DNA from: an uncultured Bacteroidota bacterium
GTDB lineage: Bacteria; Bacteroidota; Bacteroidia; NS11-12g; UBA9320
Assembly: GCA_913056425.1 (NCBI GenBank)
Contig: CAJXLR010000093.1
Location: 1 to 6,460, forward strand
Direction of reading: 5' to 3'
Length of the DNA stretch: 6,460 bases
Position 1 is the first letter of the stretch. Every line of letters starts with the position of its first letter. Under the pieces are notes generated by a model. The model did not search any database and was not told the origin of the DNA. It worked only from the letters and a program-made list of their open reading frames with translations. The position numbers and the translations under genes are program-made. This document shows positions 1 through 5,795 of the stretch, one piece after another.

Positions 1-470
1 TATTGTTTTGCTATGTGTCTCACAGAATTAACGATGTCCCATTTTGCACTATATGAAAGTGCTAGTATAAGAGTCATACGTTTATTGTTGCGAGTAGTTT
101 CAATTGCTTGACGTAATTCTTCTCGACAATCGGATGGAAGTGAGTCTATCTGGCCAATTGTTGTTAGCCGGATATCATTCTTCATCAGTGTTTCCGTTTC
201 TTTTTTGATGGTCTTCACCAACAAAGTCATCAACGCATTCACCTCGATTTTAGGTCGGTTCCAATTCTCTGTTGAAAATGCGTACAGGGTAAGATATTCG
301 ACACCTAACTCGGCACATCCCTCGGCAACTTCGCGAACTGCTTGAACACCGTGCTGATGTCCAAAGACACGAAACTTCCCTTTTTTCTTAGCCCAGCGTC
401 CATTGCCATCCATTATCACTGCAATGTGCTTTGGAATACGCCCCATGTCCAATTGAGAATTGACCGCCAT
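1..470 (-). CDS. uppS: Undecaprenyl diphosphate synthase (cis-isoprenyl transferase), N-terminal part, runs off the left edge
   Basis: This gene encodes the cytoplasmic cis-prenyltransferase that condenses isopentenyl diphosphate onto farnesyl diphosphate to make C55-PP, the lipid carrier for peptidoglycan and surface polysaccharides. I translated 156 residues from the ATG at 468-470. The family signatures are in order: IAVIMDGNGRW at residues 16-26 with the catalytic Asp21, FGHQHG near residue 36, YLTLYAFSTENWNRP near residues 58-72, and ALSYSAKWDI near residues 137-146. In the last motif the usual Arg of the SRWEI-type block appears as Lys, a conservative change. Roughly the last third of a normal ~245-residue protein is missing because the window ends. 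The start lies 3 bases after the porG stop, so the two genes are almost certainly co-transcribed. In Flavobacteriia this gene is usually followed by bamA, which would lie to the left. Identity is very secure. Confidence 0.96.
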   Translation of the reverse strand, partial: MAVNSQLDMGRIPKHIAVIMDGNGRWAKKKGKFRVFGHQHGVQAVREVAEGCAELGVEYLTLYAFSTENWNRPKIEVNALMTLLVKTIKKETETLMKNDIRLTTIGQIDSLPSDCREELRQAIETTRNNKRMTLILALSYSAKWDIVNSVRHIAKQ

Positions 471-473
471 GCG

Positions 474-1313
474 TTACTTCCAGATTATTTCGCGTTTACG
501 TTTCGGCCAACAGGTGATAGGAGTAAGCCGGTATGTGAGAGTGATTCCCGTAAAGAAATAAAAATCCTTCATTGCTGGGTCGCCGCGTTCATCACCGGCA
601 ACTGATTGAGGTGCTCCAACACCATCCATCTCCCAACTTCTGTCAGAAAGATTCGCTGCAAGATCGCCTCGTTGGTCTCTTAGTTCATCCAAATCGGGAT
701 AAACGGCAGATACATCGTCCAAATAATCGGTGAATGTTTTTCTCCACGCCAGTTCCCATCCAAGAACAATGTTCTTATTGATGTTGTATTTCACACCTCC
801 GCCAAAAGGTATGGCCAATTGCAACAGACCATATTGCGTCTCACTGGTTTGGCCTTCCGTGCGCAGGTTCCGCAATGTGTAGAGCTCACCTTCGTATTCG
901 GTCTTTGGGTTGTGGCGGAATACAGCTATCCCAAGCGTTGCATAGGATGAAAAGTTCTTACTTAATATCCTTGAACCGAATGGAACAAAGTTGAATTCTA
1001 GCGCGTTGCTTACTTCCCAAATGTCAGATTGGAAACTCAAATTTCGCATCTGATACTCCGGGAAATTCGCATCTGAACCGCTGATTTTGCAGTGCATAAT
1101 CGACGGTTTGTACGACCAATACGGGGTGAAGTTGTATCGGATGTGAATACCTTGCGCCATGTGTGATTCTTTGGGCACAATGTTGTAAGCGAGGTCGCCA
1201 TGGTAATTACTTGCCCCAATCATACCTCCAAATTCCCAGTTCTGAGCACTGGTACTACAACCTGCTGTTATAAGGATGGATAGAAGGGCGATATGTTTGC
1301 GCAAAGACACCAT
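474..1313 (-). CDS. porG: PorG/DUF6089-family outer-membrane beta-barrel protein, uppS-proximal paralogue
   Basis: This 279-residue protein has a basic N-terminus, a hydrophobic stretch at about residues 8-18 and a probable signal peptidase I site at SAQ|N (residues 22-24). A Cys at residue 19 follows TAG, which is a poor lipobox. The rest alternates short beta-strand segments and polar loops, as expected for a small outer-membrane barrel. Family-like blocks are EFGGMIGASNYHGDL (27-41), a GIHIRYN block (55-61), RNLSFQSDIWE (90-100), TEGQ (152-155), LAIPFGGGVKY (166-176), FTDYLDDVS (194-202) and KDFYFFTGITLTYR near the C-terminus (249-262). This pattern, and the position directly before uppS, matches the DUF6089/PorG family; in Porphyromonas gingivalis, PorG is an outer-membrane component of the type IX secretion system that associates with the PorK/PorN ring. 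The type IX role here is inferred from family and synteny. The C-terminus is a basic tail (CWPKRKRE...). A similar paralogue lies just upstream. Confidence 0.82.
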   Translation of the reverse strand: MVSLRKHIALLSILITAGCSTSAQNWEFGGMIGASNYHGDLAYNIVPKESHMAQGIHIRYNFTPYWSYKPSIMHCKISGSDANFPEYQMRNLSFQSDIWEVSNALEFNFVPFGSRILSKNFSSYATLGIAVFRHNPKTEYEGELYTLRNLRTEGQTSETQYGLLQLAIPFGGGVKYNINKNIVLGWELAWRKTFTDYLDDVSAVYPDLDELRDQRGDLAANLSDRSWEMDGVGAPQSVAGDERGDPAMKDFYFFTGITLTYRLTPITCWPKRKREIIWK

Positions 1314-1329
1314 TTAGCACTACAACGTC

Positions 1330-1350
1330 ACGTAACCGGAATTGTTACGT
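1330..1350 (-). repeat. Perfect 7-bp inverted repeat (stem-loop or operator candidate) upstream of porG
   Basis: ACGTAAC at 1330-1336 is the exact reverse complement of GTTACGT at 1344-1350, with a 7-base spacer. It lies in the 105-base gap between the two porG paralogues, 17 bases before the start codon of the downstream one and just downstream of the candidate -7 box. It could form a hairpin at the start of the 5' untranslated region or be a repressor site. No T-tract follows, so it does not look like an intrinsic terminator. A second, wider pair (AACGTCA at 1324-1330 and TGACGTT at 1385-1391) brackets it. Function is unknown. Confidence 0.4.
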
Positions 1351-1354
1351 ACTG

Positions 1355-1362
1355 CAAAGATA
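1355..1362 (-). promoter_or_regulatory. Candidate Bacteroidota -7 promoter box for porG-uppS
   Basis: Read on the minus strand the sequence is TATCTTTG, an exact match to the Bacteroidota housekeeping -7 consensus TAnnTTTG. It would place a transcript start near 1348-1350 and give a leader of about 35 bases for the downstream porG paralogue. I found no convincing TTTG-type -33 element at the expected distance, so this is a half-supported promoter. If active it would let porG and uppS be transcribed apart from the upstream genes. Confidence 0.35.
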
Positions 1363-1418
1363 TTCAATGCCTACAGAGTTTACTTGACGTTCCGCGGAAA
1401 TATGACCAATTAGGTAGA

Positions 1419-2330
1419 TTATTGGAATGCTGGGCAAACTTCACCCGACTGGATAATCTTGTAGGTCAGCGTAATACCAAAAATGTTGTATAGGTCGCGT
1501 TTGTTTTCGTCACCACGAGCTGAACCTGCCGGATTTTCAGTGGCACTTCGGTCGGCCATAGCTTTGCTCATCGGACCGTATTGTGCTTCTAAGAATACGA
1601 GTTCTCCGTATTCGCCGCTCACGTCATCCAAATAATCATTGAACGTAAAACGTGTGGAGTATTCAAGCCCAAGTGTCCAATTCTTGCTCATTCGGAATTT
1701 AATACCCGCTCCAACCGGAATTGCGATTTGTGTTAGCGAATATCTTCTGAGATCGTTGTACTCTGTGGTTTCTTGACCTTCAGTTCCTAATGGTTGCAGC
1801 TCAACCCAGTCTCCGTCGCGGGATTCTAAGGTTTCGTAGCTATCGTCATTCGACAAGTTTTGCCAAGAATTTGGCTGATAAAAGAACTGCGCGAGTGGGT
1901 TGTATTTGTATACAGAAACACCTCCCATTAAGTAAGGTATAACTCCACGTTGTTGTTTGAAATCAAACGTATTGAGATTTAAATCAAATGCTGCGTGGAA
2001 ATCCCATAAGTCACTTTGAAAGTGAAGGTTTCTAAAGCTTCTTCGTTCGTCGTTGGAATACCAGCGATCATCTCCAGAGATTTTACCGTAGTTTACTCCA
2101 ACATGGAACGAAAAACGTTGAACCGGATTGTAACGCACCAGAATTCCTCCATTTGGATGGATGCCTTGAGTCTCGAAATATTTATCAGTCAAATCACCGC
2201 TGTAGTTACTACCACCGGCCATAAAACCAAATTCCAAGGAAGACTTACGTGTCCACTGTTGTGCTTGACTTGCTGAAAAGGTCATCAACAAACCAACCAA
2301 AATCAGTAATTTATATCGTACTGCTTTCAT
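1419..2330 (-). CDS. porG: PorG/DUF6089-family outer-membrane beta-barrel protein, second (upstream) paralogue
   Basis: This 303-residue protein has a clear Sec signal (positive start, hydrophobic residues 7-19, probable cleavage at SQAQ|Q near residue 24) and a beta-strand-rich body. It shares with its neighbour, in the same order, EFGFMAGGSNYSGDL (33-47), a GILVRYN block (62-68), KISGDD (83-88), RNLHFQSDLWD (100-110), LGTEGQ (181-186), QIAIPVGAGIKF (201-212), FNDYLDDVSGEY (230-241), ARGD (271-274) and a C-terminal FGITLTYK plus CP. These shared blocks show the two are paralogues, although the sequences between them differ widely, so the duplication is not recent. Compared with its neighbour it has roughly 20 extra, mostly acidic and Asn-rich residues between about 150 and 180, probably a longer surface loop. 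By family it would act at the outer membrane with the type IX secretion system. Whether it duplicates or complements the other PorG cannot be told from sequence. Confidence 0.8.
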   Translation of the reverse strand: MKAVRYKLLILVGLLMTFSASQAQQWTRKSSLEFGFMAGGSNYSGDLTDKYFETQGIHPNGGILVRYNPVQRFSFHVGVNYGKISGDDRWYSNDERRSFRNLHFQSDLWDFHAAFDLNLNTFDFKQQRGVIPYLMGGVSVYKYNPLAQFFYQPNSWQNLSNDDSYETLESRDGDWVELQPLGTEGQETTEYNDLRRYSLTQIAIPVGAGIKFRMSKNWTLGLEYSTRFTFNDYLDDVSGEYGELVFLEAQYGPMSKAMADRSATENPAGSARGDENKRDLYNIFGITLTYKIIQSGEVCPAFQ

Positions 2331-2346
2331 AATTCGCTCGAGCTAA

Positions 2347-2377
2347 CAAAGAAACGGCAATTGCGTGTCTAATGCAA
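2347..2377 (-). promoter_or_regulatory. Weak promoter candidate upstream of the second porG paralogue
   Basis: On the minus strand a TTG at 2375-2377 is followed after 20 bases by TTTCTTTG at 2347-2354, one mismatch from the Bacteroidota -7 consensus TAnnTTTG and at a plausible distance from a -33-like element. It would give a leader of about 10-15 bases before the ATG at 2328-2330. A small perfect stem (AATGC/GCATT, 5-base loop, 2371-2385) overlaps it. The 109-base gap holds nothing else I can recognise. Support is weak, because such AT-rich matches arise easily by chance. Confidence 0.25.
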
Positions 2378-2439
2378 GAAGCATTGCTTTTCACTAACGA
2401 AACTATACGCTGTTTCTTGTGTGTTCATCAAACAGACCG

Positions 2440-2793
2440 CTATCCCGCTGTAAAAGTTGCTTTAAAATGGTTTTCGTCAAACCCAACGGCAACAACCGCA
2501 TTATCACGTACAATTATTGGTCGTTTAATCATCGATGGGTTCTCACTCATTACACGAATTGCTGCATCGATGTTTGTCATTTGATCTTTGGTTGTTTCAT
2601 CTAGCTTTCGGTATGTTGTTCCCCGTTTATTAAGCACAATATCAAGTCCTTTTTTATCAACAAAACGCGTTACCATTTCAATGGAAACACCTTCTTTCTT
2701 ATAGTTGTGAAAGGTGTAATCAAGTCCATTATCCTCTAACCAAGTCCGTGCTTTTTTAACCGTATTGCAATTGGGAATACCATATACTACCAT
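2440..2793 (-). CDS. YffB/ArsC/Spx-family thioredoxin-fold protein with a single cysteine
   Basis: This is a 117-residue cytoplasmic protein starting at the ATG at 2791-2793. The open frame extends to an ATG at 2848-2850, but the thioredoxin-fold beta-strand begins immediately at VVYGIPNC, and the 19 extra residues resemble nothing in the family and would cover a hairpin, so the shorter start is preferred. Visible motifs are YGIPNCNTVKKA with the active-site Cys9, a central NKRGTTYRKL block, PSMIKRPII with the conserved cis-Pro region, and GFDE near the end. These fit the YffB branch of the arsenate reductase (ArsC)/Spx superfamily. Cys9 is the only cysteine, so there is no CXXC redox pair. 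The physiological substrate of YffB-like proteins is not well established, and arsenate reduction should not be assumed. The gene follows nadK after 73 bases and precedes the porG pair. Confidence 0.88.
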   Translation of the reverse strand: MVVYGIPNCNTVKKARTWLEDNGLDYTFHNYKKEGVSIEMVTRFVDKKGLDIVLNKRGTTYRKLDETTKDQMTNIDAAIRVMSENPSMIKRPIIVRDNAVVAVGFDENHFKATFTAG

Positions 2794-2818
2794 GGTGCAA
2801 GTATAGGATATGTTCAAC

Positions 2819-2843
2819 GGATGATTGACGTCGAGAATCATCC
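2819..2843 (-). repeat. Perfect 8-bp inverted repeat between nadK and the YffB-like gene
   Basis: GGATGATT at 2819-2826 is the exact reverse complement of AATCATCC at 2836-2843, with a 9-base spacer that itself contains the palindrome GACGTC. It occupies most of the centre of the 73-base gap, between the nadK stop (2867) and the chosen start of the next gene (2793). No run of T follows on either strand, so it is not a standard rho-independent terminator. It may be an RNA hairpin that affects message processing or stability, or a protein-binding site. Which of these applies is not visible in the sequence. Confidence 0.45.
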
Positions 2844-2866
2844 TCTGCATTCATTAAATCATTGAC

Positions 2867-3742
2867 CTAGTTTCTGCGGTCAACACCCCAAAGCAATTTG
2901 TTGCGAATAGTTTGCGTGTAGGTCTGGCCTTCTAGAGAAATCATGTGCAAGTCAAAAGGTGCTCGAGCAATGCGGAGCTTTGTGCCTTTGGGTACTGTTT
3001 CAGATCTGCTGTCCATTGTTACCAGGAAGTCCACGGTGCGGCCTTCAATTTCGAATGATAAAGTGCTTTGGTCGTTTAAAACAATAGGCCGAATTGTAAG
3101 ATTGTGTGGGGCAATTGGAGTAAGAACAAAACTTGAAGACCCCGGATAAACAATAGGTCCTCCACAACTCAACGAGTAACCCGTGGACCCGGTTGGTGTT
3201 GCTAAGATTACACCGTCTGCCCAATAAGAAGTGAGAGGTTCATGGTTGAGTCGAGCGTGCACGGTAATCATGCTTGACGAATCTTTTTTGTGCACGATGA
3301 AATCATTTAAGGCATACGGAAAGCCTTCGAATAAGTTTAGGTCGCTTTCCAATTGGATTACCGATCTATGCTCGATGTTGTATTTGCCGGTTTTGAGATT
3401 GTTGTAATTTTCTTCAAATGCTTCCAATCTGCTGCTCGCTAAAAAACCAAATCGACCTAGGTTAACACCAAGTACGGGTATACCTGAACCACGGACTATG
3501 CGCAACGTATCCAACACCGTGCCGTCTCCACCCAAGCTCAGCAGTATATCAAACGGGAGTTGGTCATTGGTTTCTGTAAACACCTGAAAGTTATGTTCGA
3601 AATTGATTCGACGCAGTACTTCCTGGGCATTCTTATGGATGAAAATCGTATCGTCTTGTTTCGATAAAAACGCAAAAAACTCTCGGACATACCGTTCATG
3701 ATCCGGTTCGGGTAGACTGCGTGTATATATTCCGATTTTCAT
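2867..3742 (-). CDS. nadK: NAD kinase
   Basis: This cytoplasmic enzyme phosphorylates the 2'-hydroxyl of NAD+ with ATP (or polyphosphate in some families) to make NADP+. The 291-residue length is typical. The diagnostic motifs are all present: GGDGT at residues 71-75 with catalytic Asp73, NLGRFGFL at 94-101, the short NE/D motif as LND at 145-147, and the nucleotide-binding glycine-rich block ADGVILATPTGSTGYS at 175-190 followed by CGGPI. The N-terminal IGIYTR strand is also normal for bacterial NadK. The ATG at 3740-3742 is separated by only one base from the TAA stop of the Omp85 gene, which indicates tight translational coupling in one transcript. nadK next to a CBS-domain gene and upstream of a DUF6089-uppS pair is a familiar arrangement in Flavobacteriia. 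Nothing in the gene looks damaged. Confidence 0.97.
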   Translation of the reverse strand: MKIGIYTRSLPEPDHERYVREFFAFLSKQDDTIFIHKNAQEVLRRINFEHNFQVFTETNDQLPFDILLSLGGDGTVLDTLRIVRGSGIPVLGVNLGRFGFLASSRLEAFEENYNNLKTGKYNIEHRSVIQLESDLNLFEGFPYALNDFIVHKKDSSSMITVHARLNHEPLTSYWADGVILATPTGSTGYSLSCGGPIVYPGSSSFVLTPIAPHNLTIRPIVLNDQSTLSFEIEGRTVDFLVTMDSRSETVPKGTKLRIARAPFDLHMISLEGQTYTQTIRNKLLWGVDRRN

Positions 3743-3743
3743 G

Positions 3744-5102
3744 TTAAAAAGCTTGCTTGAAGTGGACTTTTAAACCCGCCTCACCCCAGTGATTCCATGA
3801 GTATTCAAATCTAAAGACTTTGTCTAAATAAAGCAGGGTGTTAATTCCGAATCCGTAACCGAGTAATTCGTTCTCGTCGCTGCCTGCCACGACTCCGAAG
3901 TCCATAAACGCACTGAAATAAGACTCCGCTGCCATTTTCTGATAGTTCCCCAACACAGGCCATTTCCAATTGAATATGCGCTCTTGTAAAAGCATCCAGC
4001 GCAATTCTGGCTTAATCAAAGCAAAGCCTTGGCCGGTAAAAGCATACAGTTCGTATCCTCTAACGACATTGTTGTAGCCTAGAATGCGATCAAAGAAATA
4101 CGGTAAATTCTTTGCAGTCCTATACTCCCCAACTACCTGAAATGCTGCTTTTAATCGGTTTACTTGAGGGAACAACGACCCAAATCGTGTGTAATTACCG
4201 GTGAGCGTTAGGTACGAGTTATCTTGTGCTCCGTGCCACTCAATTCCTATATTTCCATACGTGCCAAGTAAAGGGAAAAGCCTATTATTTCGTTTGTCGT
4301 ACTGATACTGATATCCCAATCGGATACCTTGGTAATCGGTTCCGCTGAAAAGGTAATCAACGTTTAAGCTGTCAAGAGTATAATCAGAGACAAATACATT
4401 GTGAATACCTGCGGATATCCTATGCCTTCCGTAGAGCTTTGGGCGATAGTTTACTCCCACATTAAATCGGTACTGTTCGATTTGGTCGGAATCATCGTTC
4501 CGGTGAAATTGTTCACGATTTCCCAATAGGTCGTATTGAATTTCACGGTTGCGAATCCAGCGTGTATCTACATCAAATCCAATCGTTTTTTTGTCGTTGA
4601 TGTACGGTGCTCTGTATTCAAGTCCAAAGGCACGTGTATACCCACTACCCAAAGTAAGTTTTACCGTGTGGTTGCGACCAAATTGGTTGTACTTAAACAG
4701 ATACAACCCAAAGTTGGTCCGGTTCGTATTAAAATCGAATTGCTGCCATTGATTGAAGTTTCGATCTGCAAATTCAACAAAGGGGATTGGCCAGACATAC
4801 CATTTCTCGGTAACCATAATATCGATTGCTGCACAATCATTTTTTACCGTATACGTGATTTTAATCGTGTTGAAGAGATTAAGGTTTTTAAGGTTTGCAG
4901 TGGATCTTGGTATGTGATGAGACACAAGACTGGCTTTAGATAAAAGCGTGCTCGTATCAAAACTCAATTCACGGAGAATGATAAAGGATTTGGTCTTGTG
5001 ATTTCCTTGAATTTCGATTGAACTCACACAGATGCTATCGGATGTGGACCAGCCGGTAAGCCAAATCGTTGCTAAAAGAAAGGTAATTAGGGATTTCCGC
5101 AA
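3744..5102 (-). CDS. Single-POTRA Omp85-family (BamA/TamA-like) outer-membrane protein, TTG start
   Basis: This 452-residue protein has a signal peptide (RK start, hydrophobic residues 5-17, cleavage near residue 20), one POTRA-like domain at about 24-100 (VSSIEIQGNHKTKSFIILREL, then an LFN turn and a VTEKW end), and a C-terminal beta-barrel from about 105 to 452. The barrel carries VRGY at 347-350, the Omp85 L6-loop motif, and ends in an aromatic residue (KQAF). Omp85 proteins insert barrels into, or move proteins or lipids across, the outer membrane. BamA usually has five POTRAs, so this is a minimal member and not the expected BamA; its substrate is unknown. Two cysteines (25 and 90) both fall in or beside the POTRA and could pair. 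There is no ATG before residue 96: the TTG at 5100-5102 is the only start that keeps the signal peptide. It lies in the CBS gene's frame, two codons after that gene's TGA. nadK begins one base after this gene ends. Confidence 0.88.
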   Translation of the reverse strand: MRKSLITFLLATIWLTGWSTSDSICVSSIEIQGNHKTKSFIILRELSFDTSTLLSKASLVSHHIPRSTANLKNLNLFNTIKITYTVKNDCAAIDIMVTEKWYVWPIPFVEFADRNFNQWQQFDFNTNRTNFGLYLFKYNQFGRNHTVKLTLGSGYTRAFGLEYRAPYINDKKTIGFDVDTRWIRNREIQYDLLGNREQFHRNDDSDQIEQYRFNVGVNYRPKLYGRHRISAGIHNVFVSDYTLDSLNVDYLFSGTDYQGIRLGYQYQYDKRNNRLFPLLGTYGNIGIEWHGAQDNSYLTLTGNYTRFGSLFPQVNRLKAAFQVVGEYRTAKNLPYFFDRILGYNNVVRGYELYAFTGQGFALIKPELRWMLLQERIFNWKWPVLGNYQKMAAESYFSAFMDFGVVAGSDENELLGYGFGINTLLYLDKVFRFEYSWNHWGEAGLKVHFKQAF

Positions 5103-5108
5103 AGCGGA
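5096..5108 (-). promoter_or_regulatory. Compact hairpin covering the CBS stop/Omp85 start junction
   Basis: In the message, the TGA stop of the CBS gene (5109-5111) is followed at once by TCCGC-TTT-GCGGA, a perfect five-pair, mostly GC stem with a three-base loop. The TTG start codon of the Omp85 gene (5100-5102) sits in the loop and the first pair of the 3' arm. A ribosome ending translation at the TGA would cover and melt this stem, so it could hide the weak start from free ribosomes and couple Omp85 synthesis to CBS translation. The coupling role is inference; the base pairing is directly visible. Confidence 0.45.
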
Positions 5109-5768
5109 TCAAATATCGAGATAATTCATCAGAGACTTATATCGGTCTTCGAACAACTCGGAAGTCTTGTTGTTCACGTGATGGAGCACACGATATCCAT
5201 TACTATGCAACACCGAAACGATGTTGTCGATATGTCTGATGTTTAACTTGAGCATAATTTGGATTTTTTGATCTCCTTCAGGTTGCCAAGTCCATAGTCC
5301 AAGAACCTTTCCATCCTCAGCTTCAACTAATCTACCGATGAGAGAGATGGAGTAATCATACATATCACACTCAAGCAAAAGCACCGATCCATCATTTCCT
5401 GCAGTTGTGCTATTTCCTAAAGCATTGACAAGATCTTTGGACCACACTGTTCCTTCGAACATATCATTTCGGACAACAGCCAACAGGTCAAGGTGCGTTT
5501 CCGCAAAATGCTTCAACGCATTGATTATCGAGTGGTCACCATCAACACTAACAGGCTTATTCTCAAAAACGAGATCAGACAATGGCATGTCCGGGTTCAT
5601 ATCGTCCAATTGAGCATAATGAGCATAACCAATGAGTTGACTGCCATCTACTATGATAAGATTTGTAACGGAGAAATCTTCCATCATCAGCAACGCGTAC
5701 TGCACTGTGTCAGTTGGTTTAAGAACCGGGAAGTCCGTTGTTATAAAATCGTGAACGACCATTGCCAT
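5109..5768 (-). CDS. CBS-domain pair protein with a probable ACT-like C-terminal domain
   Basis: This 219-residue protein has no signal peptide or membrane segment, so it is cytoplasmic. Residues 4-60 and 65-118 form two CBS motifs, with VLKPTDTVQYALLMMEDFSV and LIGYAHYAQLDDM in the first and PVSVDGDHSIINALKHFAE and LAVVRNDMFEGTV in the second. Such pairs usually bind adenine nucleotides in the cleft between repeats. Residues about 128-197 (VLLLECDMYDYSISLIGRLVEAEDGKVLGL...IQIMLKLN...VLHSNGYRV) have the beta-alpha-beta-beta-alpha-beta look of an ACT-like ligand-binding domain; this assignment is less certain. No catalytic domain is attached, so it is probably a sensor or regulatory subunit, with an unknown partner. 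The start may be Met1 or Met3. It is 27 bases from pabA and 6 bases from the Omp85 gene. CBS proteins next to nadK are common in Flavobacteriia, so a link to nucleotide status is plausible but unproven. Confidence 0.87.
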   Translation of the reverse strand: MAMVVHDFITTDFPVLKPTDTVQYALLMMEDFSVTNLIIVDGSQLIGYAHYAQLDDMNPDMPLSDLVFENKPVSVDGDHSIINALKHFAETHLDLLAVVRNDMFEGTVWSKDLVNALGNSTTAGNDGSVLLLECDMYDYSISLIGRLVEAEDGKVLGLWTWQPEGDQKIQIMLKLNIRHIDNIVSVLHSNGYRVLHHVNNKTSELFEDRYKSLMNYLDI

Positions 5769-5795
5769 TGAAACGAAAATAACCGGATAATGTTT

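Noticed and set aside
342..605. An 87-codon plus-strand open frame across the porG/uppS junction
   Set aside because: Both overlapped genes are strongly supported on the minus strand, and the encoded peptide has no recognisable motif.
1240..1262. A lipoprotein signal in the uppS-proximal PorG (Cys at residue 19)
   Set aside because: The -3 position is Thr rather than Leu/Val/Ile, and a good signal peptidase I site (SAQ) follows, so an ordinary secreted barrel is more likely.
2372..2604. Two overlapping short plus-strand frames over the start of the porG upstream gap and the YffB-like gene
   Set aside because: They mostly overlap the YffB-like coding region in antisense and resemble no known family.
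2794..2850. A 19-residue N-terminal extension of the YffB-like protein from an earlier ATG
   Set aside because: The thioredoxin-fold strand starts directly at the later ATG, the extension resembles nothing in the family, and it covers a perfect inverted repeat.
3298..3310. Possible damage to the NAD kinase active site (Asp in place of Glu in the short conserved motif)
   Set aside because: The motif is known as NE/D in this family, so Asn-Asp is an accepted variant, and all other catalytic motifs are intact.
4536..4943. A 135-codon open frame on the plus strand, antisense to the Omp85 gene
   Set aside because: It lies wholly inside a well-supported Omp85 gene, shows no recognisable domain, and has the composition expected of a complementary-strand shadow.
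5109..5111. The TGA at the CBS/Omp85 junction as a selenocysteine codon or programmed readthrough site
   Set aside because: Both proteins are complete on their own, and a fusion would place a signal peptide inside a cytoplasmic protein. Reinitiation explains the layout more simply.
5493..5771. A 92-codon plus-strand open frame opposite the CBS gene
   Set aside because: It is antisense to a clear CBS-domain gene, with no family resemblance and no promoter or start-site support.
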